The position numbers were made by a program, and so were the translations under genes. This document shows positions 45,201 through 52,631 of a stretch of DNA of 64,000 nt, piece by piece (within the stretch, counting starts at the first letter, position 1; each line of letters starts with the position of its first letter). The notes under the pieces are model-generated. The model saw only the letters and a program-made list of their open reading frames with translations. It ran no database searches and was not told the origin of the DNA. The DNA is from Streptomyces sp. NA02950 (GTDB lineage: Bacteria; Actinomycetota; Actinomycetes; Streptomycetales; Streptomycetaceae): contig NZ_CP054916.1 in assembly GCF_013364155.1 (NCBI RefSeq), positions 1,425,001 to 1,489,000 of the forward strand. Direction: 5' to 3'.

Positions 45201-48066
45201 CCTCGACATCGGCCGAAACGCGCCCGGCCGGCCGCGACTCGGCGGCCACCGCACGGCGACGGCGGCGCTCCTCGCCCACGTCCCCGTCCTCGACCCGGAC
45301 GGTCACCCGCCCCGGCGGAACGGCGTCCGCCGCCACGGTGCGGGCGGCACCGCCCGCGTCGACGGCCGGGGCCCCGCCCCCGCCGTCCGTCCCGGGCATG
45401 GACTGGGCGGCCGCCGGACGGCCGTCCACCGACCGTGTGCCGGCGGCACCATCCGCGTCGGCCGCGGAATCCGGCGCGCATGCCTCCCCTTCCACGCCGC
45501 CCTCCCGGACCACCGCACCGGCCCCCGGCGCAGGCGCCCCGGCCGCCTGGTGCGACCCGCCGTCGACGGCCGGGTTCCCGTCCCTGCCGTCCATGTCGGG
45601 CCCAGGCTCGGGGGCCCACGCACGGCCGCTCAACGGGACGTTGCCACGCTCACCCGACTCCGCTGTGCGGGCGGCACCGGCCGCGTCGGCCGCGGCAGGT
45701 GTCCTGGCCTGGTACGCATCGCCGTGGGCTTCGGGGCCGTCCTCGGCGTGGGTGGCCGTCCGGGCGCGGGGTTCCGCCGTCGGCAGGCTGCCGTCCGCCG
45801 CGGACCCGTGCTCCGCCGCGTCAGTGAACGTCCCGCGGGTGTCCCCGCCGTTCTGGGCCGCCCCGCGGGCGGTCGGCCCGGCCAGGACCGGCGCACCGTC
45901 ATCGGCCTCGTCCTCGTCGTCGTCCTCGGCGTCGTCCTCGGCGTACGGGCCGGGCTCGGGCGCGAATGGGCCGTCGCGGTTCTCCGCGCGGAAGGCGGCG
46001 GGGAGTTGGGCCAGGCCCAGCATGTCGTCCGCGTCATCGGTGTCGTCGACCGGGACCGTGATCCACCCGGCCCGGCCGGATTCGGCGGGCAGCGGTCGGC
46101 CGCCCCCCTTCGGCGGGGTGGCCCCGGCGGCCGGGATGCGCACGGTCACGGCCGCCGCCCCGCCCGACCGCGCCGCCGACGGGCGGTCGGTGCCGCGGGG
46201 GGCGGGGACGGGGGCCGACGGCTGGGGCAGGCCGAGCAGTTCGAGCAGGCGCTGTTCGGCGCCGAGCGCCTCCGCCGTACGCCGCTCCCCCTCGTACGCG
46301 GACTCCGCGGCCCGCGCCGCGTCCGCCGCGCGCGCGGCGGCCAGTTCGGTGCGGGCCTGTTCGGCGGCGGCCGTCTTCGCGTGGTCGGCGGTGCGGCGGG
46401 CCGTCTCGCGGGCGGCGTCCCAGGCCGCGGTCGCGGTCTTCTCCGCGTCGCTCGCGGCGAGCGCCGCACGGGCCGGGTCGGCGTCCGGGGCCGAGTCGTC
46501 GAGCCATCCGGCGCGTACGGCCTCGGCGGTCTCCTGCTCGACCTCGGTGAGCCGCTGCCGCAGATGCTCGGCGTCGCTGCGGGCGCGCTGGGCCGCGGTG
46601 GCGGCGGCGGTGGCGTCGCGGTGGGCGCACTCGCCGGTCTCCTGGAGGGCGGCGGAGCGCTCCTCCTCCTCGTTCGCGACCCGTTCGCCGTCCTCGGCCG
46701 CCGCGTGCAGGGCGCGTACGAGGTCGCCGGCGGCCTTGGCGCGGGCGGCGAGGGCGGGGGCGGCGTCCCGCTCGGCCTCGCGGATGGCGGCGGCGACGCG
46801 CGCGGAGCGGTCGGCGGCGGCGCGGTGGCGCAGCACGGTCTCGGCGGCCTGCCAGGCGGAGTGCAGGGTGCGGGCGTCGTTCAGCTCCCGGCGCTGCGCG
46901 GCGGCGCCCTTCTCGGCGGCGGCGAGCGCCAACGAGGCGTGGCGGTAGGCGAGTTCGGCGGCGACGAGGTCGCTGCGGCCGCGCGCCGTCTCCGCCTCGG
47001 TGACGGCGTGCGCGGCCGAGGCCACCTGCTGGGCCAGTTCGGCGGCGCGGCCGCGCTCCTCCGCGCCCCGCGCACCGAGGCGCCGGGCGAGCGTACGGGT
47101 GCGGCGCTCGGCGCCCGCGTGCACCCCGCGCGCCTGCTCGCGACGGTCGGCCGCCTCGGCGATCCGCGAGAGCAGATCCAGCGAACCGGCGGTGAAGTCC
47201 CGTTCGGCCGTCAGCTCGGCGCGGCGGCCCAGCTTGTGCGCGAAGCCGTGGACGAGGTCGGCGAGCCCGTCGGTGTCCCGGGTGTCCGTGACGGCGCGCA
47301 GCAGCAGATCGGTGAAGTCGGAGTCGTTCTTGACGGCGAAGAGCCCGGCCGCCTCGCCCTCGTCGGCGTTCATCTCCCGCTGGTAGCGGAAGAGTTCGGG
47401 GTCCAGGCCGAGGTCGCCGAGGTGTTCGTTCCAGCGCTCGTGGATCTCCACCCAGACGACGTCCAGATGCGGATACGCCTTGCCCGCCTCGGTGAGCGCG
47501 TCGCGGAACCCCTTCATGGTGCGGCGGCGGCCACGGGCGATGGACGCGCCCTCGGCGATCGGCCGCACCGCCACGGACTCGGCGACCGGCAGTGAGTCCA
47601 GGCTGAGCCCGGGGCCGGGGCGGAAGGAGTACCACGCCTCGGCGAACTTGCGCGGGTCATTGGAGATCTGACGGCCGCGCCACTCGCTGACCTTGCCGAC
47701 GACGACGGTCTCGCCGGTCACGGTGTGCTGCCACTCCAGGGCGACATGTCCGCAGTCGTCGGCCAGCAGGAACTTGCGCAGCACACCGGAGCTGGCGCCG
47801 CCGAGGGTGTTGCGGTGGCCCGGCAGCATCACGGAGAAGATCAGCTTGAGGAGGACGGACTTGCCGCCGCCGTTCTCCAGGAAGAGCACGCCCGCGGGGG
47901 CCGGGCGCCGGGGCGGGCCGACCGGCTCCGCCTCGAAGAACTCCGCCTGGGTGGGCGCGGGGCTGGGCACCGGCTCGCCGACTCCGCGCAGGTCCAGCAC
48001 GGTGTCGGCGTAGCGCGCACCGGCCGGCCCGATGGAGTAGAGGCGGACCCGGGACAGCTCGTACAT
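42235..48066 (-). CDS. Giant SMC/MukB-like ATPase with acidic disordered insertion
   Basis: 1943 residues. The N-terminal head has Walker A LFLENGGGKSVLLKL (Gly67-Ser70). Coiled coil runs from ~290 to 612. Residues ~613-1028 are Pro/Ala/Gly/Asp-rich and probably disordered. A compact hinge-like domain follows (~1072-1165, LPGWRYLAQAVDPADHAAVL), then a second Ala/Glu/Arg coiled coil (~1185-1700). The C-terminal head has an ABC signature DVFSGGQLLTAAIALYC (~1798) and Walker B GTLFLDNPIGRAN (~1833), where Asn replaces the usual catalytic Glu. The architecture and its place after kleisin- and MukE-like genes suggest a MukBEF/MksBEF/JetABC-type loop extruder. I cannot place it in a named subfamily. 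A housekeeping or anti-plasmid role is possible. Confidence 0.82.
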   Translation of the reverse strand: MYELSRVRLYSIGPAGARYADTVLDLRGVGEPVPSPAPTQAEFFEAEPVGPPRRPAPAGVLFLENGGGKSVLLKLIFSVMLPGHRNTLGGASSGVLRKFLLADDCGHVALEWQHTVTGETVVVGKVSEWRGRQISNDPRKFAEAWYSFRPGPGLSLDSLPVAESVAVRPIAEGASIARGRRRTMKGFRDALTEAGKAYPHLDVVWVEIHERWNEHLGDLGLDPELFRYQREMNADEGEAAGLFAVKNDSDFTDLLLRAVTDTRDTDGLADLVHGFAHKLGRRAELTAERDFTAGSLDLLSRIAEAADRREQARGVHAGAERRTRTLARRLGARGAEERGRAAELAQQVASAAHAVTEAETARGRSDLVAAELAYRHASLALAAAEKGAAAQRRELNDARTLHSAWQAAETVLRHRAAADRSARVAAAIREAERDAAPALAARAKAAGDLVRALHAAAEDGERVANEEEERSAALQETGECAHRDATAAATAAQRARSDAEHLRQRLTEVEQETAEAVRAGWLDDSAPDADPARAALAASDAEKTATAAWDAARETARRTADHAKTAAAEQARTELAAARAADAARAAESAYEGERRTAEALGAEQRLLELLGLPQPSAPVPAPRGTDRPSAARSGGAAAVTVRIPAAGATPPKGGGRPLPAESGRAGWITVPVDDTDDADDMLGLAQLPAAFRAENRDGPFAPEPGPYAEDDAEDDDEDEADDGAPVLAGPTARGAAQNGGDTRGTFTDAAEHGSAADGSLPTAEPRARTATHAEDGPEAHGDAYQARTPAAADAAGAARTAESGERGNVPLSGRAWAPEPGPDMDGRDGNPAVDGGSHQAAGAPAPGAGAVVREGGVEGEACAPDSAADADGAAGTRSVDGRPAAAQSMPGTDGGGGAPAVDAGGAARTVAADAVPPGRVTVRVEDGDVGEERRRRRAVAAESRPAGRVSADVEGSDAPEASGSAPHADTGNAPADAARTRPGAQHDGATGESIDDPGCWDPELGEDTAQAPRPPRDRPAPAPLRPEGPLTAQELDRNAEALRELLDESVASAERQLFELRTAAADDSRILAALGDGGLLPPSPDVLAAVEFLGEHGIPALPGWRYLAQAVDPADHAAVLAARPELVDGVVITDPDTHARARGVLAQASLLPRSAVAVGTAAALLAPTPAPGERDSGVFLVPPNPAMHDERAADDERRELRARATARDEEIRALAARLEADRALAARLASWRTGCPQGRLTELRAAAEEARQTADAAQRELVEVRTARAEADEAATEAARVRDERQETAQRARRVADALAGLAYRLRRRTAWQARLRELADEAAESEERADACVDRARAADEDRRAAQRAADDARRTARALRAERAEIAGAPDDLGEETEPPTASLPALREAYRAASQVYEKVGVGADLRAEQARAESDESAALAALDRLTNKVRTRAAQLLEGTDGADGPSRQAAAARAESLVQMLETRASAASEQLGRLRGEAERLAPAGDGDAHTELPEELVPADAERAKELLRTATTELAARTDALDTARTVHAELLRSHRAAEDAAGGFDETAALLRDLLRDGPGAADDEGERPEPYTGDLAEARQAAAETRRSLRGCAADLSGAESAVREASDVLVRHANSTRYEQVRTPARQQIRELPAAALPEHAAAWAEAFAPRLRVLTDELEQLERNRDSIVDRLRGLVESCLATLRSAQRLSRLPEGLGEWSGQEFLRIRFDDPDQATLTERLGEVIDEATRSAVKKNSDLRRDGMSLLLRGVQAALQPRGVAVEILKPDAVLRAERVPVGQMGDVFSGGQLLTAAIALYCTMAALRSNDRGRDKHRHAGTLFLDNPIGRANATYLLELQRAVADALGVQLLYTTGLFDTTALAEFPLVIRLRNDADLRAGLKYISVEEHLRPGLPERDPEGEQVHGQITATRMYKRPETAEPADTAHPEE

Positions 48067-48112
48067 GGCGGCAGAACTCTCGTTGTCGGCAGGGGGCGGA
48101 TGGATCCGGTCG

Positions 48113-49006
48113 TCAGGAGTGGAACGGCAGACCGGCGTCGGCGACGAGGTCGAGGTCGTCGGTTTCGTCGGGCGGCAGCAGGGTGGCGCTGCCGTCGCCG
48201 ACGGGCACGACGCCCAGCTCCAGCAGCTCGGTCATGGCGGCCCCGGCCGCCATGTCGCGCACCTGGAGCTGGTAGCGGGCGGTGGTGCGGTACGCGCCCC
48301 CGGCGTCGTCCCCGGTGCGCTGGAGGAAGCCGGAGTCGACGAGGAAGGCGACGGCCTTGCCGACGATGCCGGTGGTCGAACCGGCGAGCCTGCGCGCGTC
48401 CTTGGTGGCGCCGGTGGCGCTGCGCCGCGCGTACACCCGCCAGGCGGCCTCGAGCCCGGGGGCGTCGGTGGCCGGGTCGGTGTTGTCCCCCTGCTCCTCG
48501 GCCCGTTCCTCGAGACGGCGGCACGCCTGGCGGACGAAGGCGTCGATCCCGTTGACGGTGACCCGGCCGATATAGCCGTCGTCGGCGAGGTCCTCGGGGC
48601 GGGGGAAGGCAAGGGCGGCGACGGCGAGATGGGCGAGGCCGTGCAGAAAGCGGTCGGCGGAGTCGGTGTTGGCACGGCGGGCGTAGTCGCCCATGCGGAC
48701 GGCGAAGACGGAGTCCTCGGCGGCCGTGACGGCCATCCCGGCGCGGGTGGACACCTCCAGCACGATCAGGCCGAGCCCGGCGGCGACGGCGTCGGTGAGC
48801 CGGGCGAAGGCCGGTTCGTCGCGGTGGCGGCGGAGCAGCTCGGCGTACTCGACGTCACGCGCGGGCAGCAGCTTGGGCTGGAGTCCGAAGGCCACCAGCC
48901 GCGCGGCGTCGGCCGCGTCGGCCGGGGTGACCCCGCCCGGCGCAGCACCGGACGCCGCCGCGGGCTCCGGGTGGGCCGCCTCGTCGAGGGCGTCGTACTC
49001 GGTCAC
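48113..49006 (-). CDS. MukE/JetB-like small subunit of SMC complex (putative)
   Basis: A 297-residue soluble protein. The first ~45 residues are low-complexity. The rest is helical with winged-helix-like segments (VEYAELLRRHRDEPAFARLT; VGKAVAFLVDSGFLQRTGDD followed by YRTTARYQLQVRDMA). In MukBEF- and Wadjet-type operons the gene between kleisin and SMC encodes a small winged-helix dimer (MukE, MksE, JetB). Position, size and fold pattern fit, but primary sequence alone does not prove homology. GTG 49006 follows AAGGAG with good spacing and overlaps the stop of the 28-codon ORF by 4 bp. The SMC gene starts 46 bp after it. Confidence 0.68.
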   Translation of the reverse strand: MTEYDALDEAAHPEPAAASGAAPGGVTPADAADAARLVAFGLQPKLLPARDVEYAELLRRHRDEPAFARLTDAVAAGLGLIVLEVSTRAGMAVTAAEDSVFAVRMGDYARRANTDSADRFLHGLAHLAVAALAFPRPEDLADDGYIGRVTVNGIDAFVRQACRRLEERAEEQGDNTDPATDAPGLEAAWRVYARRSATGATKDARRLAGSTTGIVGKAVAFLVDSGFLQRTGDDAGGAYRTTARYQLQVRDMAAGAAMTELLELGVVPVGDGSATLLPPDETDDLDLVADAGLPFHS

Positions 49007-49089
49007 GGGTGAAGCTCCTTGGGAGGGGCGTACTGCGGGGCGTACTCACGGCTGACGAAGGGGACGGCGGTCCGCGGGGCGTGCGGCAT
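49003..49089 (-). CDS. 28-codon small ORF coupled between kleisin-like and MukE-like genes
   Basis: A 28-residue ORF beginning MPHAPRTAVPFVSREYAPQY and ending KELHP. Its ATG overlaps the upstream TGA (TGATG) and its TGA overlaps the GTG of the next gene (GTGA). A strong GGAGGTGG ribosome site precedes it by 7 nt. The exact double overlap suggests it is really translated, either as a microprotein or as a ribosome relay for the MukE-like gene. It is Pro/aromatic-rich with no membrane segment, unlike anything I recognise. Confidence 0.5.
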   Translation of the reverse strand: MPHAPRTAVPFVSREYAPQYAPPKELHP

Positions 49090-50630
49090 CACGCCACCTC
49101 CGCTCGGTCCGCGGCCATTCCGGCGGCGTCCAGCAGGGCCGTGCCGACGATGAGGTCGGCGCCGCCGAACTCCGGGTCGTCGAGTTCGGTGCCGTCGTCG
49201 ACGGCGAAGAGCAGGCGCTGTTCGCCCTGGCGGTAGGCGGTGCCGACCGGGGGGCTCGCGGCGTGCACGGCCAGGAGGGCGATGAGGTACGGGAGGTCGG
49301 CGTCGCGGCGGCGGGCGTCGGTCAGCAGGCCCGAGAGACGGCGGGGGGCGTCGGCCGGGAGGTCGAGCAGTTCCATGGCCATCGCGAGCTGCTCCTCGCT
49401 GAAGCGGCTGTCGTCGGGGGTGGCGATCAGATCGGGCTCGGGCATCTCCGCGCCGAGGTGCTCCCGCTCCACGGGCGGGGTGAGCAGCATCTCCACCAGA
49501 TCGCCCAGCCGGACCGAGGTCGGGGTGCGCGGCCCCGTACCGCGGGCGAAGAAGGCGTCGGTGACCCGGCCCGCGCGCTCGACGGGGAGCGGGAGCAGCG
49601 GGGCCAGCAGCTGTCCGTAGAGGTCGAGTCCGGCGCGGGCGGCGGGCGCGGCGAACGCCTGGCGGTCCTGCTCGGCACGGAACAGCGGCCCGGCCTCCAG
49701 CAGCCGGGACTGGAGCTGGGTGTGACGGCGGATGCAGTCCTTGACGATGTCGACCAGCTCGGCGGCGCGCCGCTTGTGCTCGGAGTCCCGTCCAGAAGCA
49801 GCCTCGTCGCGCGCCTTGCGGATGTTGGTGAGGATCGCGTTCTCGTGGCGGTAGCGGTCGGCGACGTGGTCGAGCGCCTCGTTGATCATCTCGGGGACGG
49901 TGGTCAGCCAGTCGACCGCGCGGACGTTCCGCCGGGTGGCGTCGAGGGTGCGGCGCAGGCTCTCCGAGTACTGGACGGTGCGGTAGCGGGCCTGCTCGGC
50001 GGCGAGTTGGGCGTCGGCGAGACGGCCGCGGCTGATCAGCACCTCGAGCTTGACCTCGGCGGCGATCTGGGCGCTGGTGACGTCCGTGTCGAGGGCGCCG
50101 ACCAGGACGTTGACCGCTTCGTCGGTGGTGCGCAGATAGACGGTGCCGCCGGGGCCGGGCACCTCCTCGATCAGCTTGAAGTCGTAGTCACGCCGGACAT
50201 ATGCGCCGTCGGCACCGAAAGTGCCGTAGACCGCGCGGAAGCCGCGGTCCACACTGCCGACGTTGACCAGGTTCTCCAGCACCCAGCGGGCGACGCGCTC
50301 GTGCTCGGCGGCGGGGCGCGCGGGGGCCTGGGCGGCGACCCGGGGCAGCAGTCTGGCCACTATCTGGTCGTGGTCGGCTCCGGTGTCGAAGTCCATGTGG
50401 AGCGTGACGAGATCGATGGCGGCGAGGGCGACCTCGGCCATCGCGTACACCCCGTACTCCCCCGCCAGGTTGGCCTTGCGCGCGTCGAGGTCGTGCAGCG
50501 GCGCGGTGCACGCGAGCGCGCGCAGCCGCCGGGCCAGGCCCTCGTCGGCGGCCGGGCCCGGTGCCGGGCGGGCGGGCCCGGCATGGCCGTTGAGCTGGGG
50601 CGCAGTGGCCCCGGGGGGTGGAGATGTCAC
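49089..50630 (-). CDS. Kleisin-like (MukF/MksF/JetA-type) subunit of SMC complex (putative)
   Basis: 513 residues, largely helical. A winged-helix-like N-terminal half (EHERVARWVLENLVNVGSVD; DYDFKLIEEVPGPGGTVYLR) leads to TDEAVNVLVGALDTDVTSAQ. Next is a long amphipathic helical stretch (EVLISRGRLADAQLAAEQAR, RYRTVQYSESLRRTLDATRR). The TDEA...RG-A-R pattern after a winged helix is what I know from kleisin-type JetA/MksF proteins. The C-terminal ~180 residues contain another small domain. GTG 50630 was chosen (VTSPPPGATAPQL). The frame upstream is Arg-rich and atypical. It is first in the order kleisin, small ORF, MukE-like, SMC. Confidence 0.68.
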   Translation of the reverse strand: MTSPPPGATAPQLNGHAGPARPAPGPAADEGLARRLRALACTAPLHDLDARKANLAGEYGVYAMAEVALAAIDLVTLHMDFDTGADHDQIVARLLPRVAAQAPARPAAEHERVARWVLENLVNVGSVDRGFRAVYGTFGADGAYVRRDYDFKLIEEVPGPGGTVYLRTTDEAVNVLVGALDTDVTSAQIAAEVKLEVLISRGRLADAQLAAEQARYRTVQYSESLRRTLDATRRNVRAVDWLTTVPEMINEALDHVADRYRHENAILTNIRKARDEAASGRDSEHKRRAAELVDIVKDCIRRHTQLQSRLLEAGPLFRAEQDRQAFAAPAARAGLDLYGQLLAPLLPLPVERAGRVTDAFFARGTGPRTPTSVRLGDLVEMLLTPPVEREHLGAEMPEPDLIATPDDSRFSEEQLAMAMELLDLPADAPRRLSGLLTDARRRDADLPYLIALLAVHAASPPVGTAYRQGEQRLLFAVDDGTELDDPEFGGADLIVGTALLDAAGMAADRAEVA

Positions 50631-50724
50631 GTCGCACAGAGTAGGCCGTCGCACCGACAACGGACGAAACGGCACGGAGATCCCGCTATGACGCCCCAGA
50701 TCCCCCGCAGGTGGGTCCGTGGAC

Positions 50725-50744
50725 ACGCGCGCTGGTGCGCGCGT
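50725..50744. terminator. Alternating CG hairpin between 5-oxoproline operon and SMC operon
   Basis: ACGCGCGC (50725-50732) and GCGCGCGT (50737-50744) form a perfect 8-bp stem with a TGGT loop. A second GCGCGCGT follows at 50747-50754. It lies downstream of the DUF2891 gene and upstream of the kleisin-like gene. It may act as a terminator, or the alternating purine-pyrimidine tract may favour Z-DNA. Confidence 0.45.
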
Positions 50745-50787
50745 CCGCGCGCGTACACCGGGCCGTCTCCCGTGACTCACCGGCGCG

Positions 50788-51897
50788 TCAGTCTACGGCT
50801 CCGTGGCCGGGTGGTCCGTCCAAGGCGAGCGCCGCGAAGGTGGCGAGCCAGTGGTCGCCGGTGAAGTCGCCGGAGGCGGTGTGCGGAAGTCCGGCGGCGA
50901 GGTGGTCACGGGCGGCGGCCGTCAGCACCGGCACCCGTGGGTCACCGGGCGGCAGGGCGGCGGACAGCCTGCGCAGCGCGGCGGCCCTGCTGAGGGAGAG
51001 CCCGATGAGATGACCGATCTGCGGGTCGGCGGGGTCGGAGACCACGGGTGGGGTGAGGAGGGCGGCGGACGCGCGGCGCCCGGGACCGGATTCGGTACCG
51101 GATGCGGGACCGGGGTCCGAAGGCTCGAGGCCGGGGAGGAAACCCGTCAGCCAGTGGCCGAACTCCGCCCGCGGAAGCACCCGGCAGACCGCCTCCGCCT
51201 CGCTGAGCGCCGGGGACAGGAAGTCCTGGCCGGAGGGTTCCCAGTGGACGGGGGCGTCGTGGTCGTCGGCGAACCAGCCGAGAACGGCCTTGGCGGCGGC
51301 TTCGGCCAGCGCGCCGCGGCCCGCGGCGGGCGCGCTGTCGAGGACGAGGCCGAGGGCGAAGGCGCTGTTGGCGTGGGTGCCGTGGCGTACCGGGTAGGTG
51401 GCCCGCGGCAGCCAGCCGCGCAGCAGCTGTTCGACCGCGTCGGCCGCCGGTTCCAGGGCGGCCGCCCAGCGTTCGCCCGCCACGCCGCCGAGGGCGCGGC
51501 ATTCGGCCGTCAGCGCGAGCAGCCAGGTCCAGCCGTAGGGGCGTTCGAAGGACGGGTTGGCGCGCAGATAGTCGGCCTCGGCGATGAGCGCGCCGGGTGT
51601 GAGATGGCGGTCCAGCACCTCGGTGATCGCGGCGGCGGGGACGCGGTCGGGGCAGCGGAGCAGCAGCCGGACCAGCAGCCAGTGCATATGGACGGCGGAG
51701 TGCCAGTCGTAGGAGCCGTAGAAGGCGGGGTGATGGGTGTGCGGCGGCACCAGGTCCTCGGGGCCGCGCAGAAGGTGTGCGGGTGCGTTGGGATAGGCCC
51801 GGGTGACGTTGGCCATCGCGACGGCGGCGAACCGGTCGGCGTATTGCCGGAATTCACCCGATATTGGATCCTCGCGGTGCGGGCGTTCCGTGCTCAA
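50788..51897 (-). CDS. DUF2891-family protein
   Basis: A 369-residue soluble protein of the DUF2891 family (FRQYADRFAAVAMANVTRAY; FYGSYDWHSAVHMHWLLVRL; ERPYGWTWLLALTAECRAL; HTNSAF-like THANSAFALGLVLDSA; PSGQDFLSPALSEAEAVCRV). It has an all-helical, possibly (alpha/alpha) toroid layout with conserved His/Trp/Glu residues that could form an active site. The biochemical function is unknown. TTG 51897 follows AAGGAGCCACCCA and overlaps the pcp stop (TTGA), so it is translationally coupled to pyroglutamyl peptidase. The longer frame upstream is an Arg-rich shadow of pcp. Context points to peptide or pyroglutamate metabolism. Confidence 0.82.
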   Translation of the reverse strand: MSTERPHREDPISGEFRQYADRFAAVAMANVTRAYPNAPAHLLRGPEDLVPPHTHHPAFYGSYDWHSAVHMHWLLVRLLLRCPDRVPAAAITEVLDRHLTPGALIAEADYLRANPSFERPYGWTWLLALTAECRALGGVAGERWAAALEPAADAVEQLLRGWLPRATYPVRHGTHANSAFALGLVLDSAPAAGRGALAEAAAKAVLGWFADDHDAPVHWEPSGQDFLSPALSEAEAVCRVLPRAEFGHWLTGFLPGLEPSDPGPASGTESGPGRRASAALLTPPVVSDPADPQIGHLIGLSLSRAAALRRLSAALPPGDPRVPVLTAAARDHLAAGLPHTASGDFTGDHWLATFAALALDGPPGHGAVD

Positions 51898-52538
51898 TGG
51901 GTGGCTCCTTCGGCAATGCGCAGATCCGTCCGGGTCCGCATCGCCGTGGCGAGGATGGCGCGCAGCGCCTCGGCGGCCATGGCGACGGGCAGCGACGGCT
52001 CGCCCCGGTCCACGACCTGTTCGGGCGCGTACGGGAGGTGGACGAAGCCGCCGCGCATCGTCGGCCGCCGGGTCGCGATCAGATGCGCGAGTCCGTAGAA
52101 GACGTGATTGCACACGAAGGTGCCCGCGGTCTGCGACACGGCGGCCGGGATCCCGGCCGCCCGGACGGCGGCGACACACGCCTTGACCGGCAGCGGCGCG
52201 AAGTAGGCGGCGGGGCCGCCCGCCACGACCGGTTCGTCGATCGGCTGCCGTCCGGCGTTGTCGGGTATGCGGGCGTCGTCGACGTTGACCGCGACCCGTT
52301 CGACGGTGATCTGCGGGCGGCCGCCCGCCTGTCCGACACACAGCACCAGATCGGGGTCGGCCGCCTCCACCGCGGCGGCCAACTCCTCCAGAGCGGTGCC
52401 GAAGACACAGCTCAGCCGGACGGAGGTGAGGTCGAGGCCGGGCGGCGGGGCGGCCGCCACGAGGGAGACGGCCGCCCAGGACGGATTGGTCTCCTCGCCC
52501 CCGAAGGGTTCAAAACCGGTCAGCAGCACCCGGGTCAT
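51894..52538 (-). CDS. pcp: Pyroglutamyl peptidase (pyrrolidone-carboxylate peptidase, C15)
   Basis: A 214-residue cysteine peptidase that removes N-terminal pyroglutamate from peptides in the cytoplasm. The catalytic triad is visible: Glu80 (ITVERVAVNVDDARIPDN), Cys143 (TAGTFVCNHVFYGL) and His167 (GGFVHLPYAPEQ). The N-terminal VLLTGFEPFGGEETNPSW and length are canonical. It is flanked by the DUF979/DUF969 membrane proteins upstream and DUF2891 downstream. pxpABC across the GntR gene would convert the released 5-oxoproline to glutamate. ATG 52538 follows AGGGAGGGAG. Confidence 0.95.
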   Translation of the reverse strand: MTRVLLTGFEPFGGEETNPSWAAVSLVAAAPPPGLDLTSVRLSCVFGTALEELAAAVEAADPDLVLCVGQAGGRPQITVERVAVNVDDARIPDNAGRQPIDEPVVAGGPAAYFAPLPVKACVAAVRAAGIPAAVSQTAGTFVCNHVFYGLAHLIATRRPTMRGGFVHLPYAPEQVVDRGEPSLPVAMAAEALRAILATAMRTRTDLRIAEGATH

Positions 52539-52553
52539 GAGAACTCCCTCCCT

Positions 52554-52617
52554 GACCAGAACCGACCAGAACCGACCAGAGCTGGTCAGAGCTGGTTAGA
52601 GCTGGTTAGAGCTGGTC
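52554..52617. repeat. 10-bp-phased ACCAG/CTGGT inverted repeat array before pcp
   Basis: ACCAG occurs at 52555, 52565 and 52575, then CTGGT at 52582, 52592, 52602 and 52612. Each series has an exact 10-bp period, and they meet in the palindrome GACCAG-AG-CTGGTC. It fills the gap between the DUF979 gene and pcp. As RNA it can form several alternative hairpins. As DNA it presents half-sites on one face of the helix. Confidence 0.75.
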
Positions 52618-52631
52618 AAAAGGTGAACGGA

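Noticed and set aside
42247..47595. A 1782-codon plus-strand frame antisense to the SMC-like gene
   Set aside because: Low-complexity Gly/Arg/Val-rich translation without motifs. The minus-strand frame has intact Walker A, signature and Walker B motifs.
50631..50780. N-terminal extension of the kleisin-like protein to 50780
   Set aside because: The extra 50 residues are Arg/Pro-rich, run through the hairpin-forming CG tract and have no ribosome site. The GTG at 50630 begins sequence more like the rest of the protein.
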